Shown here in pieces: positions 12,201 to 23,400 of a DNA stretch of 39,018 nucleotides (the first letter of the stretch is position 1; each line of letters begins with the position of its first letter). Where the stretch lies: NCBI RefSeq assembly GCF_001949145.1, contig NW_019091500.1, forward strand, positions 239,346 through 278,363. The letters run 5' to 3'. The notes under the pieces were generated by a model, which worked only from the letters and a program-made list of their open reading frames with translations, ran no database searches and had not been told where the DNA came from. The position numbers were made by a program, and so were the translations under genes. This DNA is from Acanthaster planci (Eukaryota > Echinodermata > Asteroidea > Valvatida > Acanthasteridae).

Positions 12201-14395
12201 TCTTCTTCGTCTACGGCAACCGAGGTGCGATCAGTCAGAATATTGTCTTGGCCACGGTGTGTGTCATGGAGCGGCTGCCACATACGGACTTTTGATTGTG
12301 CCTACATTCGCTGTGGTCACCATTTACGTGATAAGTGAGCGGAGTTTTTGCTTCCTTTTCGTCTCTGTGTTCAAACATGGTTTTGTTTTGGGAAGCAGGC
12401 AGGTGGAATCCTGCAAGCAAAACTCTTTCATACCCAACAGCAGAGCTACTTGGAATTCTAGAGAATGTGAAGAAAAATGCTCGTTCTAATAAAGGGAAAT
12501 TTAAACATTAAGTTGAATAAACGCCGGAGTTGTGGTCAATCTGGCTTGTCAACAGTGAATCGGCTACCCCCTTTTTGGCGCTGATTCTACCACTTTTCTT
12601 AACATAAACAACTACTTGAACTCATGAAATACTAATAATTACAATTTATTCACTCTTCAGTTGTGGGTTTCGTAAGGGGAGTGATTTTCTCGATCACCTT
12701 CGGCGCCACCGTGGATACCTTTGGTGTGGAGCGTGCGGTAGAAGCCTACTCCTCGCTGTTAGTTTCTTACGGGACAGCAGGTGCCTTAGGATCCACTCTC
12801 GGTAAGATCTTGGAGTTTGTTCCAGTGACAGTGTCCAATTGAAACAATGATACTAAGAGTGGTGAGCTCACTAAGAAAATTTTAATGCCGGTGTAAAAGG
12901 TAAAATTGTCCTTCCTGGTAAATGTGTCTCCCTGCCAACTTCAAGTTGTCCCCTTTCCCAACGGTAACTTTGTCCCCCTGAGAAATGTGTCACCATGCAA
13001 CGTCACAAGTCTATCACCCAGATTGTGTATCCGTTTATTTCAACTGTTTTGTTGCAACGTTTAGACGGTCACCATGATTTTTCCTGAAAAGCTCGTTATG
13101 TCAAAACGCCTTTGATTAGATGAGGAGGGCTATCGTGAACGTGAGTGTCCATGGCGACCGAGTCGTGCTCGCGTAAGTTGTAACTGTCTGAATGGGGATT
13201 GTATATTTGAGGACCTCGTTCCAATTAATAGAAAGGAAACCTGTGTTTTAAATTAACCTTTGGATTCACTTTGGTAGATGGCTATTACATCATGCTAAAT
13301 AACTGTGGGGTTGATGTTGTAAAAAGAGGGCACGGTTTTGAGGGAAATTATGAGGGGAAGCTGTGAGCATTTTAACATATGACACGTGGTGGACACAGTG
13401 GCTGATTTATCGGTAAGACAGCCACATTATTTCTCCCAATTTACAACTCGAAATTTTAAAAAAAAATAGGGTCAGTGCAATAAAGAGAGCGTTGCCTTAG
13501 GTTTGGGGGCTTCCCAGTTTTTAGTTTTTTAATATATATCTCATACCCCCCCCCCATTTTGAGAGCTTGATGAAGGGTTAAAATTTAAAAAAAAAATGTA
13601 CCTTCATTTCACGTGGACTTAATTCATCAATCTAACGCGAAAAAACATTCTACGAGGCAAAACTACGGGGGACAAAATTACCTGGAGGGGACAGAATAAC
13701 TTGGAGGGGGGGAACAGATTTACCGGGTGGGGGCCTTTACCTAGGTAATTCTGTCCCCCCAGACAATTTTACCGGGGACAGATTAAACGTCTACATCGGC
13801 AAAATAAGGATTCAGTGGCCACAAAGGGAGCCGAAAGATAAGAGAGAGCCAGAATGCACTTTAGACTGATGTCTGGCGGTATCCCAGTTACTTAGCCTCG
13901 TCTTGTAATGACACACGAGTGTATCATGGCAGTGGATACAGTCACTTTCCTTGAGTTGTTTGTATAAAATCAGGCCCAAGCACGTCCCCAGGGCCCTGAC
14001 TACAAAGGTCTACCGTAATAGTACCTATGCATGCGGCTGTATAGGGTCCTGACGGACTAGTCCATTCTGAGCAATTTTGGTAATATCTTTATGTAGGCCC
14101 TAGTTAAAAAGAACAAATGATGAGTTTCACCATTCCCATTTTTGTCTTTATAGGTATAAGTAAAGATCTAACAGGCAGTTTCACCATCACTCTGCACATC
14201 ACAGCTGTCCTCTTCCTCCTCGCCGCCATTTTGTTCGTCTCTACGCATGTGTGGAGGAAAAGGCATCCCCTTATTGGCCAGAGAGAGCTGGTCGATTCTG
14301 ACGTCAACGCATATACGCAGCGCAGAAGAGGAAAAATATCTGGGCCAACAAGAAAACGTGTTCTGCCTACAAGGGAAGCCATGACACCACTGTAA
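9275..14395 (+). CDS. SLC16-like (monocarboxylate transporter) 12-helix transporter, first exon missing, with a frameshift
   Basis: Exons: 9275-9398, 9788-10084, 10709-11499, 12107-12334, 12661-12801, 14154-14395 (TAA). The splice phases agree throughout except inside exon 4. The product looks like an SLC16 member of the major facilitator superfamily, a plasma-membrane carrier for monocarboxylates or related small solutes. It has helix 1 (VLASFFIFFFSLGN), the LQKDF...SSIETGWVGS segment typical of the loop after helix 1, a long helix-rich second exon, and YLGWRNGLRI...ALLRP at helix 6. A long acidic/polar 6-7 loop with a short polyQ follows, then helices 7-12 (VGFVRGVIFS, VERAVEAYSSLL) and a basic C-tail. 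About 606 residues are visible. The initiator and the usual PDGGWGW start motif were not found. Exon 4 is 228 nt, but the phases require a length of 1 mod 3. Removing one GT near 12257-12264 restores the frame. The substrate cannot be inferred. Confidence 0.8.
10085..10708 (+). other. Intron 2 of the transporter gene
   Basis: Apart from the inverted-repeat element at 10103-10293, this intron shows only a short TAGC-rich stretch around 10455-10495 (TTAGCTTGTAGGATAGCTAG). No further exon is seen. Confidence 0.5.
10103..10293. mobile_element. Small inverted-repeat (MITE-like) element in transporter intron 2
   Basis: The ends are imperfect inverted repeats of about 30 bp. The left arm begins GAGAGAAGATATGTGGG and continues TACACCATGTGGAA; the reverse complement of the right arm begins GAGAGAAGATGCGTAGA and continues TACACCATGTGGAA. 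The total is about 190 bp with no coding capacity. It starts about 19 bases after the donor of the 9788-10084 exon. No clear target-site duplication is visible. It is most likely a non-autonomous DNA transposon; the family is not recognised. Confidence 0.6.
11500..12106 (+). other. Intron 3 of the transporter gene
   Basis: A GTAAGT donor lies at 11500 and a GAAAG acceptor at 12102-12106. No repeats or exon-like segments were recognised. The open frame on the - strand at 11653-11853 has no domain and is taken as chance. Confidence 0.5.
12335..12660 (+). other. Intron 4 of the transporter gene
   Basis: The donor is GTGAGC and the acceptor CTCTTCAG. The neighbouring phases join as A+TT (Ile), which keeps VIVGFVRG in frame. 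Nothing else is visible in it. Confidence 0.6.
12880..13805. mobile_element. Foldback element with inverted subterminal GGTAA...GTCCCC repeats
   Basis: About 925 bp inside intron 5 of the transporter gene. The left end (12885-13020) carries several copies of a degenerate unit resembling GGTAAAATTGTCC and GGTAACTTTGTCCCC. The right end (13650-13800) carries the same unit in reverse orientation (GGGGGACAAAATTACC, CAATTTTACCGGGGACA). The outermost bases also match as inverted repeats (ATGCCGGTGTA on the left against TACATCGGCA on the right). The middle has no open frame of note. This is the shape of a non-autonomous foldback-type DNA element. No transposase is present, and the target duplication is unclear. 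Confidence 0.55.
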
Positions 14396-17300
14396 GGTTG
14401 TAGGCGGCCTTTGAAAGAGTGCAATCGATGACGATTTTTATTTTCCAAATTCAAGTTCCGGTTGGGGGAAATGTTCAATTTCAAGTTGTATGTCACGGTC
14501 GCGGTAACGTATCGCCATTTACTCTGCTGGCAAGCTCTGTTCATCTGCTTGAACCTTGAAAACATTAGTAAAATAAGAAAAAAAAGGTGGGTGGCTTAGA
14601 AATTCAAGATTTCCTTCCAAGATTTATGTAAGAGAGACTGATAACTGACCCAAGCTTCACGAAATGTCAACTCGCAAAAATTCGGGGAGGGCGCTGTAAC
14701 GAGATTTCCCACTATAGGTCACGTGACTCAGCGGGCGCAATCAGTCTGTTCAATATACATGTATATCGGACCAGACTTTATGATTTTGCCTTTCAATATA
14801 GTTTTATACCATAATTGGTTTTAATCCTCCCGTGTTGTCATATGAGATCTGTATACGAAGGGCAATTAAGATTGCATTTATGTGTATGCCTTTTAATGTT
14901 GTTGCTTTACCTAAATATCATTGGGAAATAAATACTTTAAAATATAGCTATTTTCCTTTCAGTATGTCGGATTTCTTTATGTCGCTTCAGGGGAATGTCA
15001 CTCTTGACTGGTTGGAAGATGTTACTGACCCACATCTTTTATCTTCACTTCATTCCATCCGGGATGCTGGAAACTCCTGTCCGTAAGGTGCAGGACAGGG
15101 GAAGTCCCGTACACGTGACCTGCATTCCTCGCTGTACGAAGCTGTAGACTGAATAATGAGTTCAGTAACCTTGGTACAAAGTTCACTGGGGAGGAATTAT
15201 ATGGACGTGATGAACGGCTCGTTGCGGGGATCAAATGTCAAGCTGTTGTAAAAGGGCAAACTACTATGGTCTGTCTGAAATTTGATGAGCAAAATGTGTT
15301 GGTTGAAAGGAAGTTTTACAAGGCAAAAGAGCGACCTTATAATGTAGGAAACTGGTTCCAAACTGTTCGCTGTTGCATTCCTTTTTCTTGTATTAATCAC
15401 ACAGGGCTTCTGCTGAAGACAACTTGAATTTGTATCGTAAATAACTGTGAGGGTCTGTCATTTTGTGCAGTTTTCCAATTCCTTTCGAAATGTGTTTTAT
15501 GAGCTGCATAATTCGGTCTATTTTTGTGAAAGTTGATCAAATTATATCTTATCGATGATGCCCATGTGTTGATTATTTTTGTCCATGCCGTATTGAAAAG
15601 TGGGAATTAATCAGAAATAACAACATACTGTAAGAGCTCCCATGTTGGCCCTTCAGTCGGTAGCCCGTTTCATGTCAGGCCTGCACCTCCGTCAGAGCGC
15701 CATCTCAATTAGCCAGGAATAGCTAATGTAATTCTAATAAATAACAAAACAGAAAATTTATTACGCGCCGGTTTCGGCTAAAAATGACGCTCATGGCGCA
15801 TAAATCAAGTAAAGTTAACTAGAAAGAATATAACAATCCTTGAACAAATGGGTTTTAAAAGAAATTTTGAAGTCCGTGAAGAAATATGGACGATTATTTG
15901 TCAGGGAGGTTTTCAGACAAGCCATGACACTCAGTGGAACAGAGGCATTGCGGGGATGAGGGATGGGCAGTGGGGGCACTGTCCCCACCCCCATGGAACT
16001 CTTGCCCCCCCTTCCCTCGAGATGAGCCTGGATACCCCAGGAGGAATTGTCTCTTGACCTTCAAGAGTTGGGTAATAATTTGTTGCTGCAACTGTGCAAG
16101 TCTTTATAAACATTTCTGAAGCATAGCGAGACCAGAGGTCAGGGTCGGCCGTGTTATCAAGAACAGAATTTCGCATCTATGTATCGAATTAAAAACGCAG
16201 CTCATCCACAGTAATACGCAATTAAGGCTCCATTGCTCACGTTCCTTTGCCCAGCAGAACTCCCCCGAGTTGGGCACCCCATGGAGGAAGGAGGGGACAT
16301 ACGCGTCCATATGTTGGGTCCACGGACCACTCCGCGAGATGAAGTACGGTGATAAGCTCACTGATAAATTACCTTACAAGCTGTCAACTACTAGGATCCC
16401 GAAAAGTTACTGTACTGTCTCACTTTGAGGAGCAACCGTCTGGTCATGAGAGGGTACATATTGATTCAAAGCATAATTACATTATCACGTCAAAACTTTA
16501 AAATCTCTTCGTCCAAAGTCATAGAAGTCCTCCCAAAGATTACTTATATAGGCTTATTATACATCGTATTCCCGTAAACGGCTAGTTGAAAATATAAATA
16601 CTGAGCCTGATACATCACTCCCATATAGCTTCCAGACACACCATTTAGCTTACAGATGCAATATGACCCAGAAATAAGTTGCTATTGGTTTCTTTCATAA
16701 TTGTGTTTTGTTCAGTGTTTCACTGGAAAGGTCATAACAAGGCTTCGGGAATGCAGGAACAATTTTGACTCAATCTGTAAGCGGCTGCAAAGTTTCGATC
16801 GTTATGAAACCGTCACACATGCTTAACACATTGTAAGCACCAAACGCGACATCAACAGGGGCCTTGACCCAAATTTCTTCTTGTCTGTTTCCAGTCCTCC
16901 ATGGGACAGACAGCAAAACCGTTCAAACATAAAAATCCGCTATTTTGATTGCCCGTTGACGGGTGCCCTAGAGCCCTCTTGATCCTCAGTATGTAGCTAG
17001 CTGCTAAGTTAGTCCGCGACTCAGCCCCGGCCCTTCGTACTCCAAGCCTCACCCCGTCTCTGATCTGACCTCACGCGCAAGCGCTGATTGTGTATTTGCG
17101 TAATGTAATCGCCAGAGGTAAGCTTGACAGTACAGCGCTGAACAGCCAATTGTTCATGTGAGCTGGCGCATGGGTGGTGTAAGCCTTGTCGAACTTGTAG
17201 CCTAGCCTGTAGCTGAGTGTATTTTTTTAAATCAATCGCACTTGCACTTTGCAACCGTGTGCAGCGTACACTGCTCTGTTGACACTGTCTCATCGAGCAA

Positions 17301-17422
17301 GGATCTAGCCCTACACGATTTCTAGCAAGGGTTGCAACGAGAATTTGACCCTGCTGTATCAAGGATTTTTGTTTTGTATCAGTCTCTGTCTGTCAGTCTC
17401 TGAAGTTTGATCATCAGACAGC
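14396..17422. other. Intergenic region between transporter and ferroxidase genes
   Basis: This begins with the transporter 3' flank and ends with the ferroxidase 5' leader and promoter. No exon with recognisable homology was seen. A block at 15763-15800 (GCCGGTTTCGGCTAAAAATG then CTCATGGCGC) resembles one inside the element at 10103-10293 (GACGTTTCGACTAAAGATG then CTCATGG), which hints at a shared repeat fragment. A G/C-rich run at 15950-16040 is self-complementary around CAGTGGGGGCACTGTCCCC. No TATA box was clear upstream of the ferroxidase start codon. Confidence 0.45.
14927..14932 (+). promoter_or_regulatory. Candidate polyadenylation signal for the transporter gene
   Basis: AATAAA lies about 530 bases after the stop codon at 14393-14395 and is the first clear match downstream. 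There is no transcript evidence, so this is only a candidate. Confidence 0.25.
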
Positions 17423-17497
17423 ATGCAGCGTTTGCACACCATCAGGGCTGTGATTGCGGGCCTGCTGTTAATCGTTAGCGGTGTGATCGTGTCTGCA
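17423..17497 (+). other. Signal peptide of the ferroxidase
   Basis: The first exon opens with MQRLHTIRA, then a hydrophobic run ([16 protein letters not shown]) and small residues before QGGLGN, a normal secretory signal with cleavage likely after residue 24 or 25. The mature protein then begins with [18 protein letters not shown], the usual start of domain 1 in this family, which supports this ATG as the start. Confidence 0.8.
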
Positions 17498-20400
17498 CAA
17501 GGAGGGTTGGGTAATAACCAGTTGCGTGAATATTTCGTAGCTGCTGTGGAGATCGAATGGGACTATGCCCCTTCAGGGAGAAATCTCATCAAGGATACGG
17601 ACATACAGCAAGGAAGGTAAGCTTGGCGAAACACTTCAATCCCACGATATCACTCTTTGAATTAATGAAGTCTACCTTCATAAAGCAGGTGGATTGCCTA
17701 GGTCTTGTGTGGCTTTTAGTGTTACACCTGTTTATGTTACAAATTACTAAATTAGGTTATGAATAATGACATCGTATCAGGACAATAAAAGTATAACCTC
17801 ATTTTGGGTTTTACTTTCTATTAATGTATTCAACAATCCTTTTGTCATCGATCTGAAGTGATGATCAGTTTTCACCGTCTGAAGTTTGCATGAATTTTCC
17901 ATTTACCGTTCTTTTTCTGTCAGCATCCCATTTTGGCTCATAAACTCTTCAGCCGTTCGATCTGCCATTTACCCTGGTCCCCCTCCACTGTAGCTGTTCG
18001 CTATTCTGGTCGAAATTATAGTTTTCTTATCTCGGCTTTTACACAAGATTTTCCAGAGTTAACTTTTGGCGTGGCCAACTTCGTCCATCAGTAAAATCGG
18101 TCACGCATCCGGCAAGAGCAGTGGAGTTGAGTGAAACATTGATAACGGGTTTTATGTAATATGTGGGGGGCGGGGTGATTAAATTGCTGCTTGATGTACA
18201 TGTATTACATTTCTGCATTTGTTTGTTGGTTTTCTCTCCTCTCAGCTCCTCTGTTAATTTCTTTTTCCACTTTTCCTCATTGTTTTTCAGTGCTTGCCCG
18301 CGTCCTTTTCCCTCATAAACTGGCCCTTTCTAATCAAAGTACGACCTGGGAGCAAAGTTGGTTTATAAGATTTATGATCATGATGAGGAACTGTGGTTAG
18401 AGAAAGTAACATTTGAGAAACGGCAGGAATGGTGCAAAGAGGAAGAAAAAGACTCGCATTTATTTGGTTAGGATGGCATTGGGATTGCGACCTTGAACTA
18501 TTTATAGTGGTATGTATGCTCAGTTTAACTATAAAAGCTGTGGGCCAGAGAGCTTAGCAAGTAAACATGGCAGGAATAAACGCCATCGAATCTCCCAAAC
18601 CTTACTCACTCATGCAGAGTAGGTGCGTGGTAAGCCTTTGTTTTAATGGAAGCGATTTGGAGATGTAACTTGTGTTTTAATAGTGATTAATGGCTGAAAA
18701 GGTTTGTTATATGATTCAAAGGATAGGGTCTGTGAGTTTTGTTACAGAATAGCATGCACTTTTCATTGACAAAAAATGGTCATTGCCGTGTATGTCGTCA
18801 AATTTGTTCAGTCCCTGTCATACTCCATTAAGTCTCCCACTGTCGCAATTTTCCCTAATAACAACAGGAACAAAGGTTTCTTGCCAGTTGCCAGTTAATT
18901 ATACGAACACAAGAGGTTTAAAATGGAACAACTGCGGGTGGAAATTTTTTTCCAAAAGCCATGGATGGTCGTTCCTGTACAGGATTGAACAACCTTTGGC
19001 CGGGTGTAGATTTATATCAGCCGTCTTTAAATAATGATGTGACATGTAACTCAAGGGGGAATATTTATTAGTGATTCGGGGCCTTTGCCTGCTAGGAATG
19101 GAAAGACTGTTCGTCTTTGGGATTTTTGGAAGGTGGTTCTGCCTGTTGTCTATTTTGGTGTTTTGTGCGTGACGTTGAATGAGGACAATAGCCAAAGATT
19201 TCAGTCGCTAAGATTTCGATAGTCATGATTCACACTTTAAAACTTATTTCCGATTCCAAAATGCCGATTTTGGAATAAAATAAATCCAGGTCTAGTTTAA
19301 AAGCCTTCAAATTATTGAGGAGCTAGCTGGGCAGTGGCGTATGTCCAGCAAGGGGCGGGGGCCAAGCTGCCCCCGGCCGCACGTTGGCATTTTCAAGTTT
19401 GATTGTATAAAAAAATGTGGCCCAGATTGGGTCAACCGGCGCTAAGTTGTTAAAACTTTCTAGAAACTAAAACCTGGATACAGCATTTGGACCGAGTGCA
19501 TGGTTAAAACTGTTCACAATTTGGTAATCATTGATACCAATGGGTCTTTTTCAAGGAACATGACAATAGGCATGTACGTAACTCTAAGTCAACACATAGT
19601 GTGATACTTAATATTGGGTTGCTGCGGTAACCGCCAAGCCACAACTTATGAAACAGAGGTCAAGGAGAGATAATGTATACGTGCAGAGTGTCACAGTCCG
19701 GAAACGGTAATCGAAACTCAGTAACATTCGAAAGGGCAGCAGCAGATTTCCTGGCTCCCGGTAACTGAACATTAATTTGATAAGCAGGCAGGAGGAATTC
19801 AGTTCAAAGGGTTATTGCTCTCCATTCTATCAAACTGATGAGAAATATAGCTTTAAATAAGTATAAAGAAATGAAATATAAAAGTAATTATGCAGAAAGC
19901 ACGGAGGATATAGACCGTTTTCCTGTGATGTCACAATCGTGCTGGACCTACGAAGTCACGCGTTGTGATGGTAATCTACCTATTCAAGATAACCTAGTCA
20001 AAGATGCTGTGTTCACACGTGTACTTGCACGTGGTTGAATCGTGGTTGAAGACGCGTGTAAATGCCATGTGGAAAAGGAACTAACCCATCATGGAAAAGC
20101 AGGAGAAGAAACATACTGGATAATGCGAACGTGACTGGAAACACATGGAAAGACGGGAAAATGTGACAATGACGGGATAGTGTGACCAGTGGTGTATGCA
20201 GGATTTGGTTGGGGAAAGGAAAGTTTTCTTATTGATTATCGATTATCGACTTTTTCATTGTTGAAGAATCCCCGGAAAGTGACCGTTCATGAAGCGTTGG
20301 CACTTTCAAGGCAACAGGCCACTAGGGTAATTAATAACATTGGCCTATTTTGGGTCAACAATATCTGGGTACAGACCACTAATTCAAGTGAGAATTCCTG

Positions 20401-23400
20401 GCCAGCTCGTCAGCATTAAAAGTGCCCCCACAGTATCTTTTGAAAAAGGAGATTGTTTATCCCCCAAAATAGTGAGATTGTGTAAATCGTTGCCAGGATG
20501 AACTCCCTGGGTCTTATGAGCTTTCATATGAGAGCAGAATGGCTAAAAACTACTGTTGAAAAATGGTCGTAAGTGCCCGGGAAAGTTGAGGGTTGCCACT
20601 TGAAAAATGGCTGCAATCGGACTTCGGAAAAATCTCTTTTCGGTTAGTGATTTTGTTTTGTGGGAATAATTAAAAATGTAATTGGTTAACCCACAAAAAA
20701 ATTGAAAAGAAATTGAAAGATTAGGGACTAGACAATTATTTCACTTGTGTTTCTGAAATCTCAGGGATGTTGGTATGCATTATTGGGCCCTGAACAATGC
20801 TGATTTTACAAAGTTCCAATGGGGCTTGAATTAGTGGACTGTACCCATCGGCGATTCACAATAGCGCGCCTCCAAGAGTTTGCAACGCGTTGGCCAATTA
20901 CAAAACGGGAAAACTGTCGACCCTTTTCAAACGCGCATTGGGTCGACAGATTTCGTGCACTGTGATTGGTCAACGCGTTGCAACCTCTTGGAGGTGTGCT
21001 ATTATGAATCGATTTGACGGTAATCGGTTTCGGCAGCCCGCGACAGTCGATCAAAAGTGAGCTCCAGTTTTGTTCAGTTGTTCACAATCCTATTATGGAA
21101 GCCTTATTTTCGGTATCTGGGCGCCTCCTTTGAGTCACAATATGTGCCAGGTGTCTTTTGTGGGGAAGTAGCTATGGCTTTTTAGAAAAAAACAGCATAA
21201 TAACTTTCGAGCGAATGGAAAATTATTTACGACAAAACAGTTGGGTTTCTGGTCCTATGGCGTCGGGGAATGTTACCTTGGCGCGCGCACTCAGGTATTC
21301 CACAATTTTGTAGCGAGGCGCCTCTGTGACTGAATTGGAACCGTAACCGTGCGTGCCGAAGGACAGAGGCGTGCTTAAGTTTTTTTTGAGGGGGGATATA
21401 GCTCAGCCTGAATGGCCAGTCGAAAACAAGTTTATTTGTTACCACAAATGGAACAAAAGAGAGAAATAAAAAGGTATATATTATGAACATGGGAAACGTT
21501 TTTCAGTAAAATTGCTGTTCCCATTTCTAATTTAATTGGCTTCTTGTAATTCAGACGGGGCCAGTAGTCACCCCGAAATTACAGCGCCTCCTTGCCATAA
21601 AAACATGCCGCAGCAATTTCCTCAAGCGTGACTGCTGGTAGACGGTATGGATTTCACTGTTTAAAATGTGAGCTCGTTATGGTTGTACACTTCCTGTGCC
21701 TCTAATTTGATTATTCTGCAAATAGGCCTACTGCAACCACAGAGTTCAAGTTATTGCATCAGTTTGGTCGAACTCTTTATGCTCTTAAATGTTGTGAGTG
21801 AGATCAGCTGTGAAAGAAGCGAAATAGTGGGGCCTAACCGGTAATATTAAGTGTTTGTAGAGACGGTGGTCACGGACTTGTGCGCTTGATTGCGTATACA
21901 TGATAATATGCAAATTCGACAGCCAACTATAAATCGACCCGTACATGTATTTTTATATGTAAAATCTGTCGACCCAGTGTACGTTTGGAAAGGGTCGACA
22001 GATTTGGCCCATAGTAATTGGCCAATGCGTTGCAAACTCTTGGAGGCGCACTATTTTGAATCGCCCCTATTGCTTGCACGCGGAAGAAAGGTACCTTCGA
22101 AGTCCTTTGGCGAGTTATGTTGTCCCAAATTCTCATCGTCAAATTAATATCGCCGATGACTGAGGCTCTCGCAGCGTTTGTGTACTTAGTCATTAGCATC
22201 TCAGACAATTTTTTTCTTTTGTTCTTGTGAATTATGATGTCCTCCAGCATTCATAAATGATATCGACTGTTGATAACCAGTGATGCGATCATGATTTAGT
22301 TCAAGTACGTGAAAGTCCAAGCCATCCCTCTTTCGGATGGTGTTCGTCGAGTTGGTTTTTGTGATATGTTTTTCAAGTTCGTTTTCATGAGATATAAACT
22401 CTAACTTGGGAACATACATCTTTTGAAAATTAACTTGGGAAAAATGTTTCATGAAAAAAAATTGATCATAAAATATAATTTCATAAAAACCTTTATTTGC
22501 AAACGTAGACATAATGCCATAAAACGAACCTGATGTGTCATAAAAACGATTCTTAGAAAAATGTATCTCGAAAGAAACCAAGTTTATTTTGAATTTCATA
22601 AAATGAACTTCGAAAAAAGCTTTTAAAAAAGTAACCCTGTACCTGTACTTGATGGCGCTCATAGTGAGACTCTTGGTGGCGTTATATGAAAACGAAATTG
22701 GACAGCGTGGAAGGTGGTCACCAGCGCAGCACTGACAAGTGGTGACCAGAGATTTTGCCATTAAAAACGTTATTTTCCGGAGGCAGTAGTACACTACAGT
22801 AGTAAGTTCATTTTATGATGTGCAGTGCCCCTTCATGTCCAAGTATCCACGTTGGGAACACTGTTGCATCCTGTCAGCCACGGCAGGAATGATGAGAATA
22901 CATGATTTATTTGAATCTTTGCAAGCTTTAATTCATGTAATTTCAGGCGTACACGTACGTGTTTGATGTACGTATGCCCGTAGCTCTATGGTAGGCCTAG
23001 GCCTATCATAGAGCTCCATGGGCCTATCAAGTATCATGTGTATTAACCAGGGCCTACATGCAGTAAGAGTGAAGGTTCTGAAATGTGCATCGCGTATGAA
23101 TAACATCCATGACATCAGAGTCCCAAAACTTCACCTGGAAAAGGCTACACTTCAACCTAACTTGTAATTTTAGAGAAAATTTGGGAAAACATGCATGTGC
23201 AGTACATGTATGATGTATTGTTGGGGCCATGTGTACATTCTCGCTGTCGGGATGACGTCACTGATTCTTGCCTTTTCTCTCTGATTGGTCTGTTGGTGGC
23301 TATTCCATATTTCACTTGAAACTCAAAGGGGCAAAACTCGTGTTGTGGTCTTTGGGGAAAATATGAATTATTGACTAAACTCTTTACCATTATATGAAAT

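Noticed and set aside
14104-14565. 153-codon open frame on the - strand over the last transporter exon
   Set aside because: It is antisense to a well-supported coding exon and has no domain of its own; it is a shadow.
22201-22794. 197-codon open frame on the - strand in ferroxidase intron 1
   Set aside because: It is rich in repeated F/K/E/H runs from AT-rich CATAAAA-like DNA, has no recognisable domain, and lies in a region with mobile-element fragments. Length alone does not support a gene.
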